From contig NZ_JAAGBB010000002.1 of assembly GCF_018129085.1 (NCBI RefSeq), forward strand, positions 62,001-126,000: a stretch of 64,000 nt of DNA. Direction: 5' to 3'. The notes beneath the pieces were generated by a model. That model was not told the DNA's origin. It saw only the letters and a list, made by a program, of their open reading frames with translations, and ran no database searches. The position numbers and the translations under genes are program-made. The stretch's first letter is position 1, and each line of letters starts with the position of its first letter. This DNA is from Plastoroseomonas hellenica (GTDB taxonomy: Bacteria; Pseudomonadota; Alphaproteobacteria; Acetobacterales; Acetobacteraceae). This document shows positions 34,963 through 44,593 of the stretch, in pieces.

Positions 34963-35931
34963 ATGCTCGACGCTGGACGCCTGCGCCTCCTGTGGGAGCT
35001 GGCGCATCGCGGCACGATGGCCGCGGTGGCGGAGGCACGGTTGATCTCGACCTCCGCCGTGTCACAGCAACTCGCGCAGCTCGAGCTCGAGTGCGGTGCC
35101 GCCTTGCTGCGGCGGGAGGGCCGGCGCGTGCGCCTGACGCCCGTAGGCGAGCGCCTGGTCCGCCATGCCGAGCGGCTGATGGCGGTGATGGAGGAGGCGG
35201 AGGCCGATCTCGCGACCGGGCGCCGGGAGATCGCGGGCAGGGTGCGCGTCGCAGCCTTCCCGTCGGCGGCGGCGGCGCTGATGCCCAGGGCGGTGCTGGC
35301 CCTGCGGCAACGCCATCCACTGCTGGTACTGGAACTGCGCGATGACGGCGCCAGGGTGGGCTTGCCGGAGCTGCGCGGCTGGCAGTTGGACATGGTCCTG
35401 GTCGACCGGATCGGCCGCTTGCAGGAGCCGCTGGACCCGCAGATCGAGCTGCTGCCGCTGTTCAGCGACGCCTTGCACGCGATGCTGCCGCGGGATCATC
35501 CGCTGGAACGGCGCCCTTTCATCGCGCTCGCCGACCTCGCGGATGAGAGCTGGTCGCTAAACGATGGCAGCAGCGTCTTCCATCGCGCGCTGCTCGACGC
35601 CTGCCGGGAAGCGGGCTTCACACCGCGGATCGTCAGTGCCTGCCGCAGCATCGAAGTGACGATGGCGATGGTCGGTGCCGGTTGTTCGATCTCGATCCAA
35701 CCCGGCCTTTGGGCGCGGCGCTACCAGGGTGCGATCGGCGTGCGCCCGTTGCGGCCCCTTATCGAACGGCATGTTTCGGTCGCGATCCGGCACGGCAGCC
35801 TGGCGCAGCCGGCCATTGCCGCTGCGGTCTCGGCCTTGCAGGATGCGGCCGCCGCGCTCGGCGGCGGAGCATCGGCGGAACCGGGCCCGGCGTGGCTGCC
35901 GGATGCCGCGACGACAGGACCCTGCGCATGA
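34963..35931 (+). CDS. LysR-family transcriptional regulator
   Basis: A 322-residue regulator. The winged helix runs RLRLLWELAHRGTMAAVAEARLISTSAVSQQLAQLE, close to the IciA/ArgP-like branch often linked to amino-acid metabolism, then a substrate domain (VRVAAFPSAAAALMPRAVLALRQRHP). The start at 34963 has AGGGG eight bases upstream; a TTG at 34912 is possible. It is divergent from the SelA-like/cyclase genes and probably controls them. Its stop overlaps the next cupin gene by four bases. Confidence 0.88.
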   Translation: MLDAGRLRLLWELAHRGTMAAVAEARLISTSAVSQQLAQLELECGAALLRREGRRVRLTPVGERLVRHAERLMAVMEEAEADLATGRREIAGRVRVAAFPSAAAALMPRAVLALRQRHPLLVLELRDDGARVGLPELRGWQLDMVLVDRIGRLQEPLDPQIELLPLFSDALHAMLPRDHPLERRPFIALADLADESWSLNDGSSVFHRALLDACREAGFTPRIVSACRSIEVTMAMVGAGCSISIQPGLWARRYQGAIGVRPLRPLIERHVSVAIRHGSLAQPAIAAAVSALQDAAAALGGGASAEPGPAWLPDAATTGPCA

Positions 35932-36260
35932 AGATCCCGACGCTGCCCTTCACCGCCACCGACTGGTCGGCGGTGCCGGCGACGCGCCATGCCGGGGAGA
36001 CCGGGCATGCGCTGTGGCGGACCTTCACGATCGGCGATCTCAGGGTGCGGGTGGTGGAGTATTCGCCGGGCTACCTGGCCGACCATTGGTGCGACCGCGG
36101 CCATGTCCTCTATGTGCTGGAGGGCGAGCTGGAGACCGAGCTGCGCGACGGGCGGCGCTTCACGCTCCGGCCGGGCCATGGCTACCAGGTCTCGGATTTC
36201 GGCGACGCCGCGCACCGCTCCTCGACCCGGGACGGCGCCAAGCTCTTCATCGTGGACTGA
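35928..36260 (+). CDS. Small cupin-fold protein (DHCW-type family)
   Basis: A 110-residue single cupin. ADHWCDRGHVLYVLEGELETEL holds motif 1 with a D-H-W-C run before the metal ligands; FTLRPGHGYQVSDFGDAAHRSST is motif 2. It resembles a bacterial family named for a D-H-C-W motif, although the order here is DHWC. Function is unknown. It is translationally coupled to the LysR gene (ATGA), so it may be a ligand sensor or auxiliary enzyme of the same pathway. Confidence 0.75.
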   Translation: MKIPTLPFTATDWSAVPATRHAGETGHALWRTFTIGDLRVRVVEYSPGYLADHWCDRGHVLYVLEGELETELRDGRRFTLRPGHGYQVSDFGDAAHRSSTRDGAKLFIVD

Positions 36261-36267
36261 TACCAGC

Positions 36268-36478
36268 GGTCGCAATCATTGACACGATTGCGACCCCCTC
36301 AAACGCCGGGCGGGCGGCATCCGCCGGCCTTGGCGTCGTGCGAAGAGCACGCCTCATGGCGTGACGCCGCACTTGCGGCGGGCCGCATTCGCGGCCTCGG
36401 ACCGGTCAAGCGACCGGTCCGTTGCTATGAGATCGGCACCCGGTCCGGAGCGGACCGGGCGCTGCGGGCTCTCAGCCC
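36268..36478. repeat. Array of consecutive hairpins between convergent genes
   Basis: Successive inverted repeats fill this gap. They are GGTCGCAATC/GATTGCGACC (36268-36295), GGCGG/CCGCC (36313-36325), CGTGC/GCACG (36337-36351), GCCGC/GCGGC (36366-36379), GGCCGC/GCGGCC (36381-36396), CGGACCGGTC/GACCGGTCCG (36398-36421), CCCGGTCCG/CGGACCGGG (36439-36459) and GGGCT/AGCCC (36466-36478, reaching into the end of the ALDH gene). The first may terminate the cupin message. Two modules recur in the same order after nusB (52308-52453). Confidence 0.75.
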
Positions 36479-37983
36479 ATGTTCACCATGATCGTCTTCT
36501 TGTGGGTGAAGTGCTCCAGCATCGCCTCCAGCGAAGCTTCCTTGCCGAGGCCGGAGGACTTCACGCCGCCATAGGAGAGGTTGGCCTGCACCACCAGGTT
36601 CTGGTTGATCTGCACGAGGCCCGCCTCCAGCCGGTGCGCGAGGTCGAGCCCGATCTTCAGGTTGTTGGTCCAGAGGCTGGCGGCCAGGCCGTAGTCGCTG
36701 TCATTCGCCTCCGCCAGCACCGCCTCCGCGTCGTCGAAGGGCTGCATGACGGTGACCGGGCCGAAGATCTCCTCCCGCACCAGCCGGCTCTGGCCGGTCA
36801 GGCCGGTGAAGATCACCGGCTGGATAAACAGGCCCTTCTTCAGCGCGGGATCGGTCGGCATCGCGCTGCAGACATGCGCGGTGGCGCCCGGCGTCGCGGT
36901 GCCCTCGGCGATGAAGGCCTTGACCTTCTCGAGCTGGCCTTCGCTGACGATGGTGCCGATATCGGTCTTCTCGTCCAGCGGGTCGCCCATGACCATCTTG
37001 TTCACTGCATCCTTCATGGCGGTGACGAAGCGGTCGAAGATCGGGCGCTCGACATAGATGCGGCTGGCCGCCGTGCAGCTCTGGCCCTGGCGGGTGAAGC
37101 GCATCGAGGTCAGGGCGCCGGCCACGGTCTTGTCGAAGTCGCAATCGGCGAAGACGATCATCGGCGACTTGCCGCCGAGCTCGAGCGTCAGCGGAATCAG
37201 CTTCTCGGCCGCCGTGCGGGCGACGATCTTCCCGGTCTCGACGCTGCCGGTGAAAGTGACCTTGCGGACCAGCTTGTGCTCGACCAGCGGCGCGCCGCAT
37301 TCCGGGCCGAAGCCGCTCACCATGTTGAAGCAGCCGGCCGGCAGGATGCGGTTCAGCAACTCGCAGATGCGGAGCACCGCGAGCGGCGCTTCCTCGGCCG
37401 ACTTCACCACCACCGTGTTGCCGGCGACCAGCGCGGGCGCGATCTTCAGCGCCATCAGCAGCATCGGCACGTTCCAGGGGATGATCGCGCCGACGACACC
37501 GAGCGGCTCCCGCACCGTGACCGAGAGGACGTCCGGGGCGAAGGGCACGCTCTCGCCCTTCAGCTCGCCGCCGAGGCCGCCGAAGAATTCGAAGATATCG
37601 GCGACGACATTGGCCTCGACCCGGCTTTCGGTGCGCAGCGCCTTGCCGGTCTCGAGCGCGATCAGGCGGCCGAGCTCATCGGCATGCGCCTTCAGCAGCG
37701 CCGCGCATTGATGCACCAGCGCGCCGCGCTTGCGGGCGGGGACCTTCGCCCAGGCCTTCTGCGCGCGGGCGGCGTCCTGCACGGCGGCGTCGACATCCGC
37801 GGCATCGCCCTCGGCCGCGGTCGCGACCTCGGCGCCGGTCGCGGGATTGACCACCGGGAAGGTCTTGCCGGAGCGGGCGGGGACGAAACGGCCGCCGATG
37901 AAATGAACGCCGGAGAGCGCCTTCGCCAGCGCGAAGGGGTCTGTGGACGGCGCTTCGGGCGTCTTCAATGGCGTGTCGAGCAT
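36472..37983 (-). CDS. Aldehyde dehydrogenase family protein
   Basis: A 503-residue NAD(P)-dependent aldehyde dehydrogenase. The glutamate base is in LELGGKSP (near residue 256) and the catalytic cysteine in RQGQSCTAASRIYVER (near residue 291). IIPWNVP and the FTGSVETGK cofactor motif are canonical. The sequence resembles betaine- or 4-hydroxybenzaldehyde-type dehydrogenases; the exact aldehyde is unknown. GGAGGA lies just before the ATG. It is divergent from the flavin-binding gene at 38090. Confidence 0.92.
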   Translation of the reverse strand: MLDTPLKTPEAPSTDPFALAKALSGVHFIGGRFVPARSGKTFPVVNPATGAEVATAAEGDAADVDAAVQDAARAQKAWAKVPARKRGALVHQCAALLKAHADELGRLIALETGKALRTESRVEANVVADIFEFFGGLGGELKGESVPFAPDVLSVTVREPLGVVGAIIPWNVPMLLMALKIAPALVAGNTVVVKSAEEAPLAVLRICELLNRILPAGCFNMVSGFGPECGAPLVEHKLVRKVTFTGSVETGKIVARTAAEKLIPLTLELGGKSPMIVFADCDFDKTVAGALTSMRFTRQGQSCTAASRIYVERPIFDRFVTAMKDAVNKMVMGDPLDEKTDIGTIVSEGQLEKVKAFIAEGTATPGATAHVCSAMPTDPALKKGLFIQPVIFTGLTGQSRLVREEIFGPVTVMQPFDDAEAVLAEANDSDYGLAASLWTNNLKIGLDLAHRLEAGLVQINQNLVVQANLSYGGVKSSGLGKEASLEAMLEHFTHKKTIMVNMG

Positions 37984-38089
37984 GGCGGATCCTCCGGTCG
38001 ATCGGTCGGGAAGATGCGTCCGCCGGCGCGGCGGCGCAACCGGGCGAAGGGCGGGCCGTTTTCCGTGGATGACCTGTGGAGGACAGATC

Positions 38090-38599
38090 ATGGCGAAGCC
38101 GATGACCGACGACGAAGCCCGCATCAGGGTCCGCGAGGTGATGGACGAGATCGGGACCGCGATGTTCGTGACCGTGGACGAGCAGGGGCGGCTGCGATCG
38201 CGGCCCATGCAGCAGAAGGGCATTGGCGAGGATGGCCGGACCGTCTGGTTCTTCACCGCTTCCGGCAGTCCGAAGGCGGAGGAGATCGGTCACGACGGCC
38301 GCGTCCTGCTCGCCTATGGCGGCTCGGGCCGCAGCCATTATTGCTCGGTCTACGGTCAGGCGCGGATCGAGCGGGATGTCGCGCGGCAGAAGGCCCTCTG
38401 GAGCGAGGCGGACCGGGTCTGGTTTCCGCAGGGGCCGGAAAGCCCGGATCTGGTGCTGATCGCCGTCGAGATCGATGGCGCCGAATACTGGGATCCGGCC
38501 TCAAGCGTGGCGCTCTTCGCCTATGGCTATCCCAGGGCGCTGCTGACCGGCCGTCCCGCGGAGGGCGGCGAGGCGCGCAAGGTCGCCTTCCGCCACTGA
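38090..38599 (+). CDS. Pyridoxamine 5'-phosphate oxidase-like FMN-binding protein
   Basis: A 169-residue split-barrel protein of the general stress protein 26 type. GTAMFVTVDEQGRLRSRPMQQKG and VWFFTASGSPKAEEI form the flavin pocket, and VLLAYGGSGRSHYCSVYGQARI the second half. It is not a true PdxH: the substrate-binding C-terminus is missing. Such proteins bind FMN or F420 and reduce small molecules. GGAGG lies seven bases before the ATG. Confidence 0.85.
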   Translation: MAKPMTDDEARIRVREVMDEIGTAMFVTVDEQGRLRSRPMQQKGIGEDGRTVWFFTASGSPKAEEIGHDGRVLLAYGGSGRSHYCSVYGQARIERDVARQKALWSEADRVWFPQGPESPDLVLIAVEIDGAEYWDPASSVALFAYGYPRALLTGRPAEGGEARKVAFRH

Positions 38600-38722
38600 T
38601 CCCTGCGGCTGGATGCCGCACCAGGGATAATCCCGCCCCCTCGGGCTGCTGTACCAGAGGCCGCTGCAGCAGCCGCACAGGGTTGCGGAGGCGAGGGCAA
38701 GGACCGCCAGACGACAGAGCAT
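38501..38722 (-). CDS. Possible small lipoprotein
   Basis: A 73-residue frame with a lipoprotein-type signal (LAVLALASATLCGC, lipobox LCGC) and GGGAG upstream of the ATG at 38722. It continues CSGLWYSSPRGRDYPWCGIQPQG, cysteine- and aromatic-rich, and then overlaps the end of the FMN-binding gene on the other strand by 99 bases. The convincing N-terminus is in the otherwise empty 38600-38855 gap. The overlapping C-terminus makes the full length doubtful. Confidence 0.35.
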   Translation of the reverse strand: MLCRLAVLALASATLCGCCSGLWYSSPRGRDYPWCGIQPQGSVAEGDLARLAALRGTAGQQRPGIAIGEERHA

Positions 38723-38855
38723 GTTTGCGGGCTCCCGGGTGACGGGCGATGATACCGGGATCAGTTCGATCCGGCGACGTCCTGAGCGGCGCCGCATGGA
38801 CAGGGGCGCGCGAGGTGCTAAACGCAAGGCGGAACTCCTTGCCGAGAGAAGCATC

Positions 38856-40061
38856 ATGAGCCAGCAACCAGCCGGTCCCCTTGCGGGTCTGCGCGTCCTC
38901 GACCTGACCCGCGTTCTCGCGGGCCCGACCTGCACGCAGATGCTGGGCGACCTCGGCGCCGAAGTGATCAAGATCGAGCGCCCGGAAGCCGGCGACGACA
39001 CCCGCGGCTTCGCGCCGCCCTTCTGGCCGGAGACCAAGGAGAGCGCCTATTTCCTCGGCGTGAACCGCAACAAGAAGAGCGTCACCCTGGATATCGCCAA
39101 GCCCGCCGGGCAGGCGATCATCCACCAGCTCCTCGAGAGCTGCGACATTCTGGTCGAGAACTTCAAGGTCGGCGCGCTGGCGAAGTATGGCCTCGGCTGG
39201 GAACAACTCCACCCCAAGTACCCGCGGCTGATCTACTGCTCGATCACCGGCTTCGGACAGACCGGCCCCTACGCCCCGCGCCCCGGCTATGACAGCCTGA
39301 TCCAGGCGATGGGCGGCGTGATGTCGCTGACCGGGGAGCCGGATGGGCTGCCGCAGAAGGTCGGCGTCCCGGTCGCCGATCTCTTCGCCGGGCTCTATGG
39401 CTGCGTCGGTGTGCTAGCGGCGGTGAATCATCGCCACGCGACGGGCGAGGGCCAGCAGGTCGATATCGGCATGATGGATACCCATGTCGCCTGGCTCGCG
39501 AACCAGGGCATGAACTACCTGGCGACCGGGGAGAACCCGCCGCGGCTCGGCAACCAGCATCCGAACATCGTGCCCTACCAGGTCTTCCCTTCGAAGGATG
39601 GGCACATCGTCCTCAGCGTCGGCAACGACCCGACCTTCGAGCGCTTCTGCAAGCTGGTCGGGCGCGAGGACCTGCTCGCCGATCCGCACTTCGCGACCAA
39701 TGCGAAGCGGGTCGAGAACCGCCAGCTCGTGACCGACACGCTGACGCCGGTCATGCAGTCCCGCACCACCAAGGAATGGGTGGAGACGCTGGAGGCGGCG
39801 AAGATCGGCTGCGGGCCGATCAACAAGCTGTCGGAAGTCTTCGCCGATCCGCACATCGTGGCCCGCAACTGCGTGGTCGAGATGGAACATGCGAGCGGCG
39901 CCACGGTGAAGGTCATCGCGAACCCGGTGCGGCTCTCGGCGACGCCGCCGACCTATCGCGCCGCGCCGCCGACGCTCGGGCAGCATTCGGATGAGGTGCT
40001 GGCGGGGCTCGGCCTGACGGCCGAGGAGATCGCGACATTACGTGCCGGCGGCGTGGTGTAA
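38856..40061 (+). CDS. CaiB/BaiF-family CoA-transferase
   Basis: A 401-residue class III CoA-transferase, moving CoA between carboxylic acids. LAGLRVLDLTRVLAGPTCTQMLGDLGAEVIKIERPEAGDDTR opens the fold, and GVPVADLFAGLYGC contains the catalytic aspartate. GQTGPYAPRPGYDSLIQAMGGVMSLTGEPDG is the typical CoA-site loop. Substrates are not predictable; relatives include formyl-, succinyl- and itaconyl-CoA transferases. The following hydrolase gene begins six bases after the stop, suggesting an operon. Confidence 0.93.
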   Translation: MSQQPAGPLAGLRVLDLTRVLAGPTCTQMLGDLGAEVIKIERPEAGDDTRGFAPPFWPETKESAYFLGVNRNKKSVTLDIAKPAGQAIIHQLLESCDILVENFKVGALAKYGLGWEQLHPKYPRLIYCSITGFGQTGPYAPRPGYDSLIQAMGGVMSLTGEPDGLPQKVGVPVADLFAGLYGCVGVLAAVNHRHATGEGQQVDIGMMDTHVAWLANQGMNYLATGENPPRLGNQHPNIVPYQVFPSKDGHIVLSVGNDPTFERFCKLVGREDLLADPHFATNAKRVENRQLVTDTLTPVMQSRTTKEWVETLEAAKIGCGPINKLSEVFADPHIVARNCVVEMEHASGATVKVIANPVRLSATPPTYRAAPPTLGQHSDEVLAGLGLTAEEIATLRAGGVV

Positions 40062-40067
40062 CGCCTC

Positions 40068-40907
40068 ATGCGCCATGGCGCGGTGCGTTGGCTGGCCGCC
40101 ACCGGCTTCCACACCCTGCGCTGGGTGGAATGGGGGCCGGAGGATGGTGCGCCGGTGCTCTGCGTCCATGGCCTGACGCGCAACGGGCGCGATTTCGACC
40201 CGCTGGCCCGGGCATTGGCAGCCGAGGGCCGACGGGTGATCTGCCCCGACCTGCCGGGGCGCGGCGCCAGCGACTGGCTGCCGCGCGGCGACCTCTACCA
40301 GCCGCCGGTCTATGTGGGCGCGCTGGCGCATCTGCTGGCGAAGCTCGACGCGCCCGCTGTGGACTGGGTGGGGACCTCGCTCGGCGGCATCTGCGGGATG
40401 CTGGCGGCGGTGATCCCCGGCCATCCGATCCGGCGAATGGTGCTGAACGATGTCGGCGCCTTCATCCCGAAGGCCTCACTGGAGCGCATCCGCGACTATA
40501 TCGGCGTCGAGGGCGACTTCCCGGACCTCGCCGCGCTGGAGCGGCACCTCAGGCGCGTGCATGCGAGCTTCGGGGCGCTGAGCGACGCCGAGTGGGCGCA
40601 TCTGGCCGGGCATTCGGCGCGGGCCGCGGAAGGCGGCGCGGTGCGGCTGCACTACGACCCCGCGATCGCGGTCCCGATGCTGAAGGGGCCAGTCGAGGCG
40701 CTGGAGCTCTGGCCGATCTGGAATGCCATCACCCTGCCGGTGCTGCTGATCCGCGGCGCCGAGAGCGACCTGCTGCCGGCCGACACCGCCGAGCGCATGG
40801 CGACGCGTGAGGGCGTGCGGCTGGAAGTGATCGAGGGCGCGGGGCATGCGCCGGCGCTCATGGACCCGGCGCAGATCACCATCGTGGCGGATTTCCTGCG
40901 CGGCTGA
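40068..40907 (+). CDS. Alpha/beta-fold hydrolase
   Basis: A 279-residue hydrolase. VLCVHGLTRNGRDFD is the oxyanion region, VGTSLGGICG carries the nucleophilic serine, RGAESDLLP the acid and EGAGHAPALMD the histidine, so the triad is complete. It resembles ester or thioester hydrolases that accompany CoA-transferases, but the substrate is unknown. It converges with the M50 protease gene. Confidence 0.9.
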   Translation: MRHGAVRWLAATGFHTLRWVEWGPEDGAPVLCVHGLTRNGRDFDPLARALAAEGRRVICPDLPGRGASDWLPRGDLYQPPVYVGALAHLLAKLDAPAVDWVGTSLGGICGMLAAVIPGHPIRRMVLNDVGAFIPKASLERIRDYIGVEGDFPDLAALERHLRRVHASFGALSDAEWAHLAGHSARAAEGGAVRLHYDPAIAVPMLKGPVEALELWPIWNAITLPVLLIRGAESDLLPADTAERMATREGVRLEVIEGAGHAPALMDPAQITIVADFLRG

Positions 40908-40919
40908 TATCGGCGGGCG

Positions 40920-41675
40920 TTACGCCTTCGGCCCCTCCATCGAACGCCATTGCCGCGCCGCCTGCAGGGCCTCCCAGTTCGGCGGGATATCGGGTGGCGA
41001 CCAGATCGGCATGCCCGCGATCAGGCTGCCGAGGAAGACCAGCTTGGTGAAGACCGCCAGCACCAGGCCGCAGAGCCCGATCCAGAACTGGGCCCGGCGC
41101 TGACTCCAGCGTTCTTCGATCAGGCTGTGCAGCAGGCGCCCGCCGTCGAGCGGATAGGCCGGCAGCATGTTCACCACCGCGAGCCCGATATTGATGCCGC
41201 CGATCCAATACAGGGCCCGCGGCACCACCGGTGGCGGCAAGGGCGGCGGCCTGGTGAAGATCGCCTCACTTGGCACGTTCGGGGCAGCCACGAAGACCTG
41301 CATGAGCAGCCAGGCCAGCGCCAGGCAGGTTCCACCGAGCAGCAGGTTGACCAGCGGGCCTGCCAGGATGATCCGCCGCTCGATGGCGCGGCTCCATGCC
41401 CAGCCACCGATCACCGCTTCTCCGCCGCTGGCATGCAGCCGGATCTGGGTCGGGATCAGGCCGAGCCGCCGCGCCATCAGCGCATGGCCGAGCTCATGCG
41501 CCAGCACTGACAGCATGATGGCCGGCGCCACCAGCGCCGCGGTCCAGCGGCCGTTCACCCCATGTGTCCAGAGCGGCAGCGTCAGCAGCAGGGCGACGAG
41601 GGGCGCGCTGGCATGCACCCAGATCGGCGGGAGGCCGGGCAGGCTGAAAGCCAGCCCATCATCCTTCCAGCGCAT
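40920..41675 (-). CDS. M50-family (site-2-protease-like) membrane metalloprotease
   Basis: A 251-residue polytopic protease. LAHELGHALMARRLG (H60, E61, H64) is the zinc site within a membrane helix, and NMLPAYPLDGGRLLHSL provides the third ligand aspartate. This is the compact SpoIVFB/Rip-like type without a PDZ domain. It cleaves a membrane protein, often an anti-sigma factor; the target is unknown. GAGGAG precedes the ATG, which shares one base with the stop of the upstream hypothetical gene (TGATG). Confidence 0.9.
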   Translation of the reverse strand: MRWKDDGLAFSLPGLPPIWVHASAPLVALLLTLPLWTHGVNGRWTAALVAPAIMLSVLAHELGHALMARRLGLIPTQIRLHASGGEAVIGGWAWSRAIERRIILAGPLVNLLLGGTCLALAWLLMQVFVAAPNVPSEAIFTRPPPLPPPVVPRALYWIGGINIGLAVVNMLPAYPLDGGRLLHSLIEERWSQRRAQFWIGLCGLVLAVFTKLVFLGSLIAGMPIWSPPDIPPNWEALQAARQWRSMEGPKA

Positions 41676-42055
41676 CAGCTCCTCAGATAGGGCGGCACCT
41701 TCGCCAGCTCGGCGCGGAACCGGCCGAGCTTCCGCAGTAGGCGCTGCGCGAAGGTCAGTGCGCCCGGCGGCGGGGCGGGCAGGGGGGCCAGGCCCGCGGC
41801 CTCCATCGCGCCGAGCAGCCCGAGCCGCGCGCTCCGGGCACGGACCAGGCGCCACCAGGCACGGGCGGCATCATTGGCATCCTCGGCGTGGCGGAAAGCA
41901 AGCAAGGCATCCACTTCGGCGCGTTGGGCGCGCAAGGCGGTGATATCGCGCGGGTCGCCGCCCGGGATCGGCGGGTGCCACGGCGGCGTGTAGCCAGGTT
42001 GCATGGCGCGGGGGAGTTTCTCTTCTTCGTCGTCAGGGCGCGTGGTGCTGTTCAC
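41675..42055 (-). CDS. Hypothetical protein coupled to the M50 protease
   Basis: A 126-residue protein of no recognised family. The N-terminus is acidic and proline-rich (DDEEEKLP, PPWHPPIPGGDPRD), followed by a long helical part rich in Arg/Ala/Leu (ALRAQRAEVDALLAFRHAEDANDAARAWWRLVRARSARLGLLG). No signal or membrane segment. The start is GTG 42055, or perhaps ATG 42004. Coupling to the protease suggests a partner or adaptor role, without proof. Confidence 0.6.
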   Translation of the reverse strand: MNSTTRPDDEEEKLPRAMQPGYTPPWHPPIPGGDPRDITALRAQRAEVDALLAFRHAEDANDAARAWWRLVRARSARLGLLGAMEAAGLAPLPAPPPGALTFAQRLLRKLGRFRAELAKVPPYLRS

Positions 42056-42073
42056 GCTCCGCCGCGGCCTGTC

Positions 42074-43138
<1,065 letters not shown>

Positions 43139-44437
43139 TCAGGCCTTGGTTGCGGCATCCAGCGCCTGCGTGAGGTCGGCGAGGATGTCGTCGATATGTT
43201 CGATGCCGACCGACAGTCTGACATAGCCGGGGGTCACGCCGGAAGCCGCCTGCTCCTCGGCGGTGAGCTGGCTGTGCGTCGTCGTCGCCGGATGGATCGC
43301 GAGGCTTCGCGCATCGCCGATGTTCGCGACGTGGTACAGGAGCTTCAGCGCCTCGATGAAGGCGCGGCCGGCGGGCGCCCCGGCCTTGAGCTCGAAGCCG
43401 AGCAGCGCGCCATAGCCGCCGCGCAGCGTCGCGTCGGCGCGGCGCTTCGCTTCACCATTCTGAAGGGAGGGATGGATTACGGTGGCGACCGCGGGGTGTT
43501 CGGCCAGGAAGGCGGCAACGCGATTGGCATTGGCGCAATGGCGTTCGATGCGCAGCGGCAGCGTCTCCAGCCCCTGCAGGGTCAGGAAGGCGTTGAAGGG
43601 CGCGAGCGGGGCACCGAGATCACGCAGCAGGCAGGTACGGGCACGGATGATGTAGGCGATCGGACCGAGCGGCTTCACCGCCTGGGTCCAGACCGCGCCG
43701 TGATAGCTGGGGTCGGGCTTGTTCAGGGTCGGGAAGCGGTCGCCATGGGCCTCCCAGTCGAAATTGCCGCCGTCGACGATGATGCCGCCGATCGAGGTGC
43801 CATGGCCGCCGATGAACTTGGTGGTCGAATGCATGACCACGGCCGCGCCGAGTGCCAGGGGCTTGCAGAGCACCGGCGCCGCCGTGTTGTCCATGATCAG
43901 CGGGATGTCCATGGCGCGGCCGATGGCCGCGACCTCCGCGATCGGGAAGACCTGCAGCTTCGGATTGGGCAGGGTTTCGGCGTACCAGGCGCGGGTGCGG
44001 GCGTCGGAGGCGCGGCGGAAGGCATCCGGGTCGGCGGGATCGACGAAGCGGGCCTCGATCCCGAATTGCTTCAGGGTATTGGCGAACAGGTTCCAGGTGC
44101 CGCCATAGAGGTCGGTGCTGCTGACGATGTTGTCCCCCGCCTGGCAGAGGTTCAGCACGGAGAAGGCGGTGGCGGCCTGGCCGGACCCGAGGGCAAGGCC
44201 GGCGACGCCGCCTTCCAGCGCCGCGACGCGCTTTTCCAGCACGTCGACGGTCGGGTTCATGATCCGCGTATAGATGTTGCCGAGTTCGGCCAGCGCGAAA
44301 AGGCGTTCCGCGTGCCCCGTGTCCTGGAACTGGAAGCTGGTGGTCTGGTGGATGGGGACCGCGACCGAGCCCGTGGAGGGATCGGCGCGCCAGCCGGCAT
44401 GCAGCACCTGGGTTTCGGGGTTCGTGCTGTCGGTCAT
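43139..44437 (-). CDS. metY: O-acetylhomoserine aminocarboxypropyltransferase (sulfhydrylase)
   Basis: A 432-residue PLP enzyme of the Cys/Met metabolism family, which makes homocysteine (or methionine) from O-acetylhomoserine and sulfide. TEYQ-like start TNPETQVLHAGWRADPSTGSVAVPIHQTTSF is typical of MetY. The PLP lysine is K207 in HSTTKFIGGHGTSIGG, and YTRIMNPT is the phosphate-site tyrosine segment. Size (~430) favours MetY over the shorter MetB/MetZ. I looked for a SAM-II riboswitch in the 156-bp leader and saw none. Confidence 0.92.
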   Translation of the reverse strand: MTDSTNPETQVLHAGWRADPSTGSVAVPIHQTTSFQFQDTGHAERLFALAELGNIYTRIMNPTVDVLEKRVAALEGGVAGLALGSGQAATAFSVLNLCQAGDNIVSSTDLYGGTWNLFANTLKQFGIEARFVDPADPDAFRRASDARTRAWYAETLPNPKLQVFPIAEVAAIGRAMDIPLIMDNTAAPVLCKPLALGAAVVMHSTTKFIGGHGTSIGGIIVDGGNFDWEAHGDRFPTLNKPDPSYHGAVWTQAVKPLGPIAYIIRARTCLLRDLGAPLAPFNAFLTLQGLETLPLRIERHCANANRVAAFLAEHPAVATVIHPSLQNGEAKRRADATLRGGYGALLGFELKAGAPAGRAFIEALKLLYHVANIGDARSLAIHPATTTHSQLTAEEQAASGVTPGYVRLSVGIEHIDDILADLTQALDAATKA

Positions 44438-44593
44438 GATCGCGTTGCTCTCCCTGGGGCGTTCGAGGCGGAGACTAGGTGTGGCGCGAGCTGCGCGCCA
44501 AGCCTTCTGGCACGGTGGAGAAAGGTTTGGCGTGACCGTCGTCACCCCCAGGACAGGCTTGCGCCCGGGCGGCCGCTTTGCGAAGGGTTGCGT

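Noticed and set aside
44438-44593. SAM-II or other SAM riboswitch before metY
   Set aside because: The leader is long enough, but I could not find the conserved pseudoknot segments.
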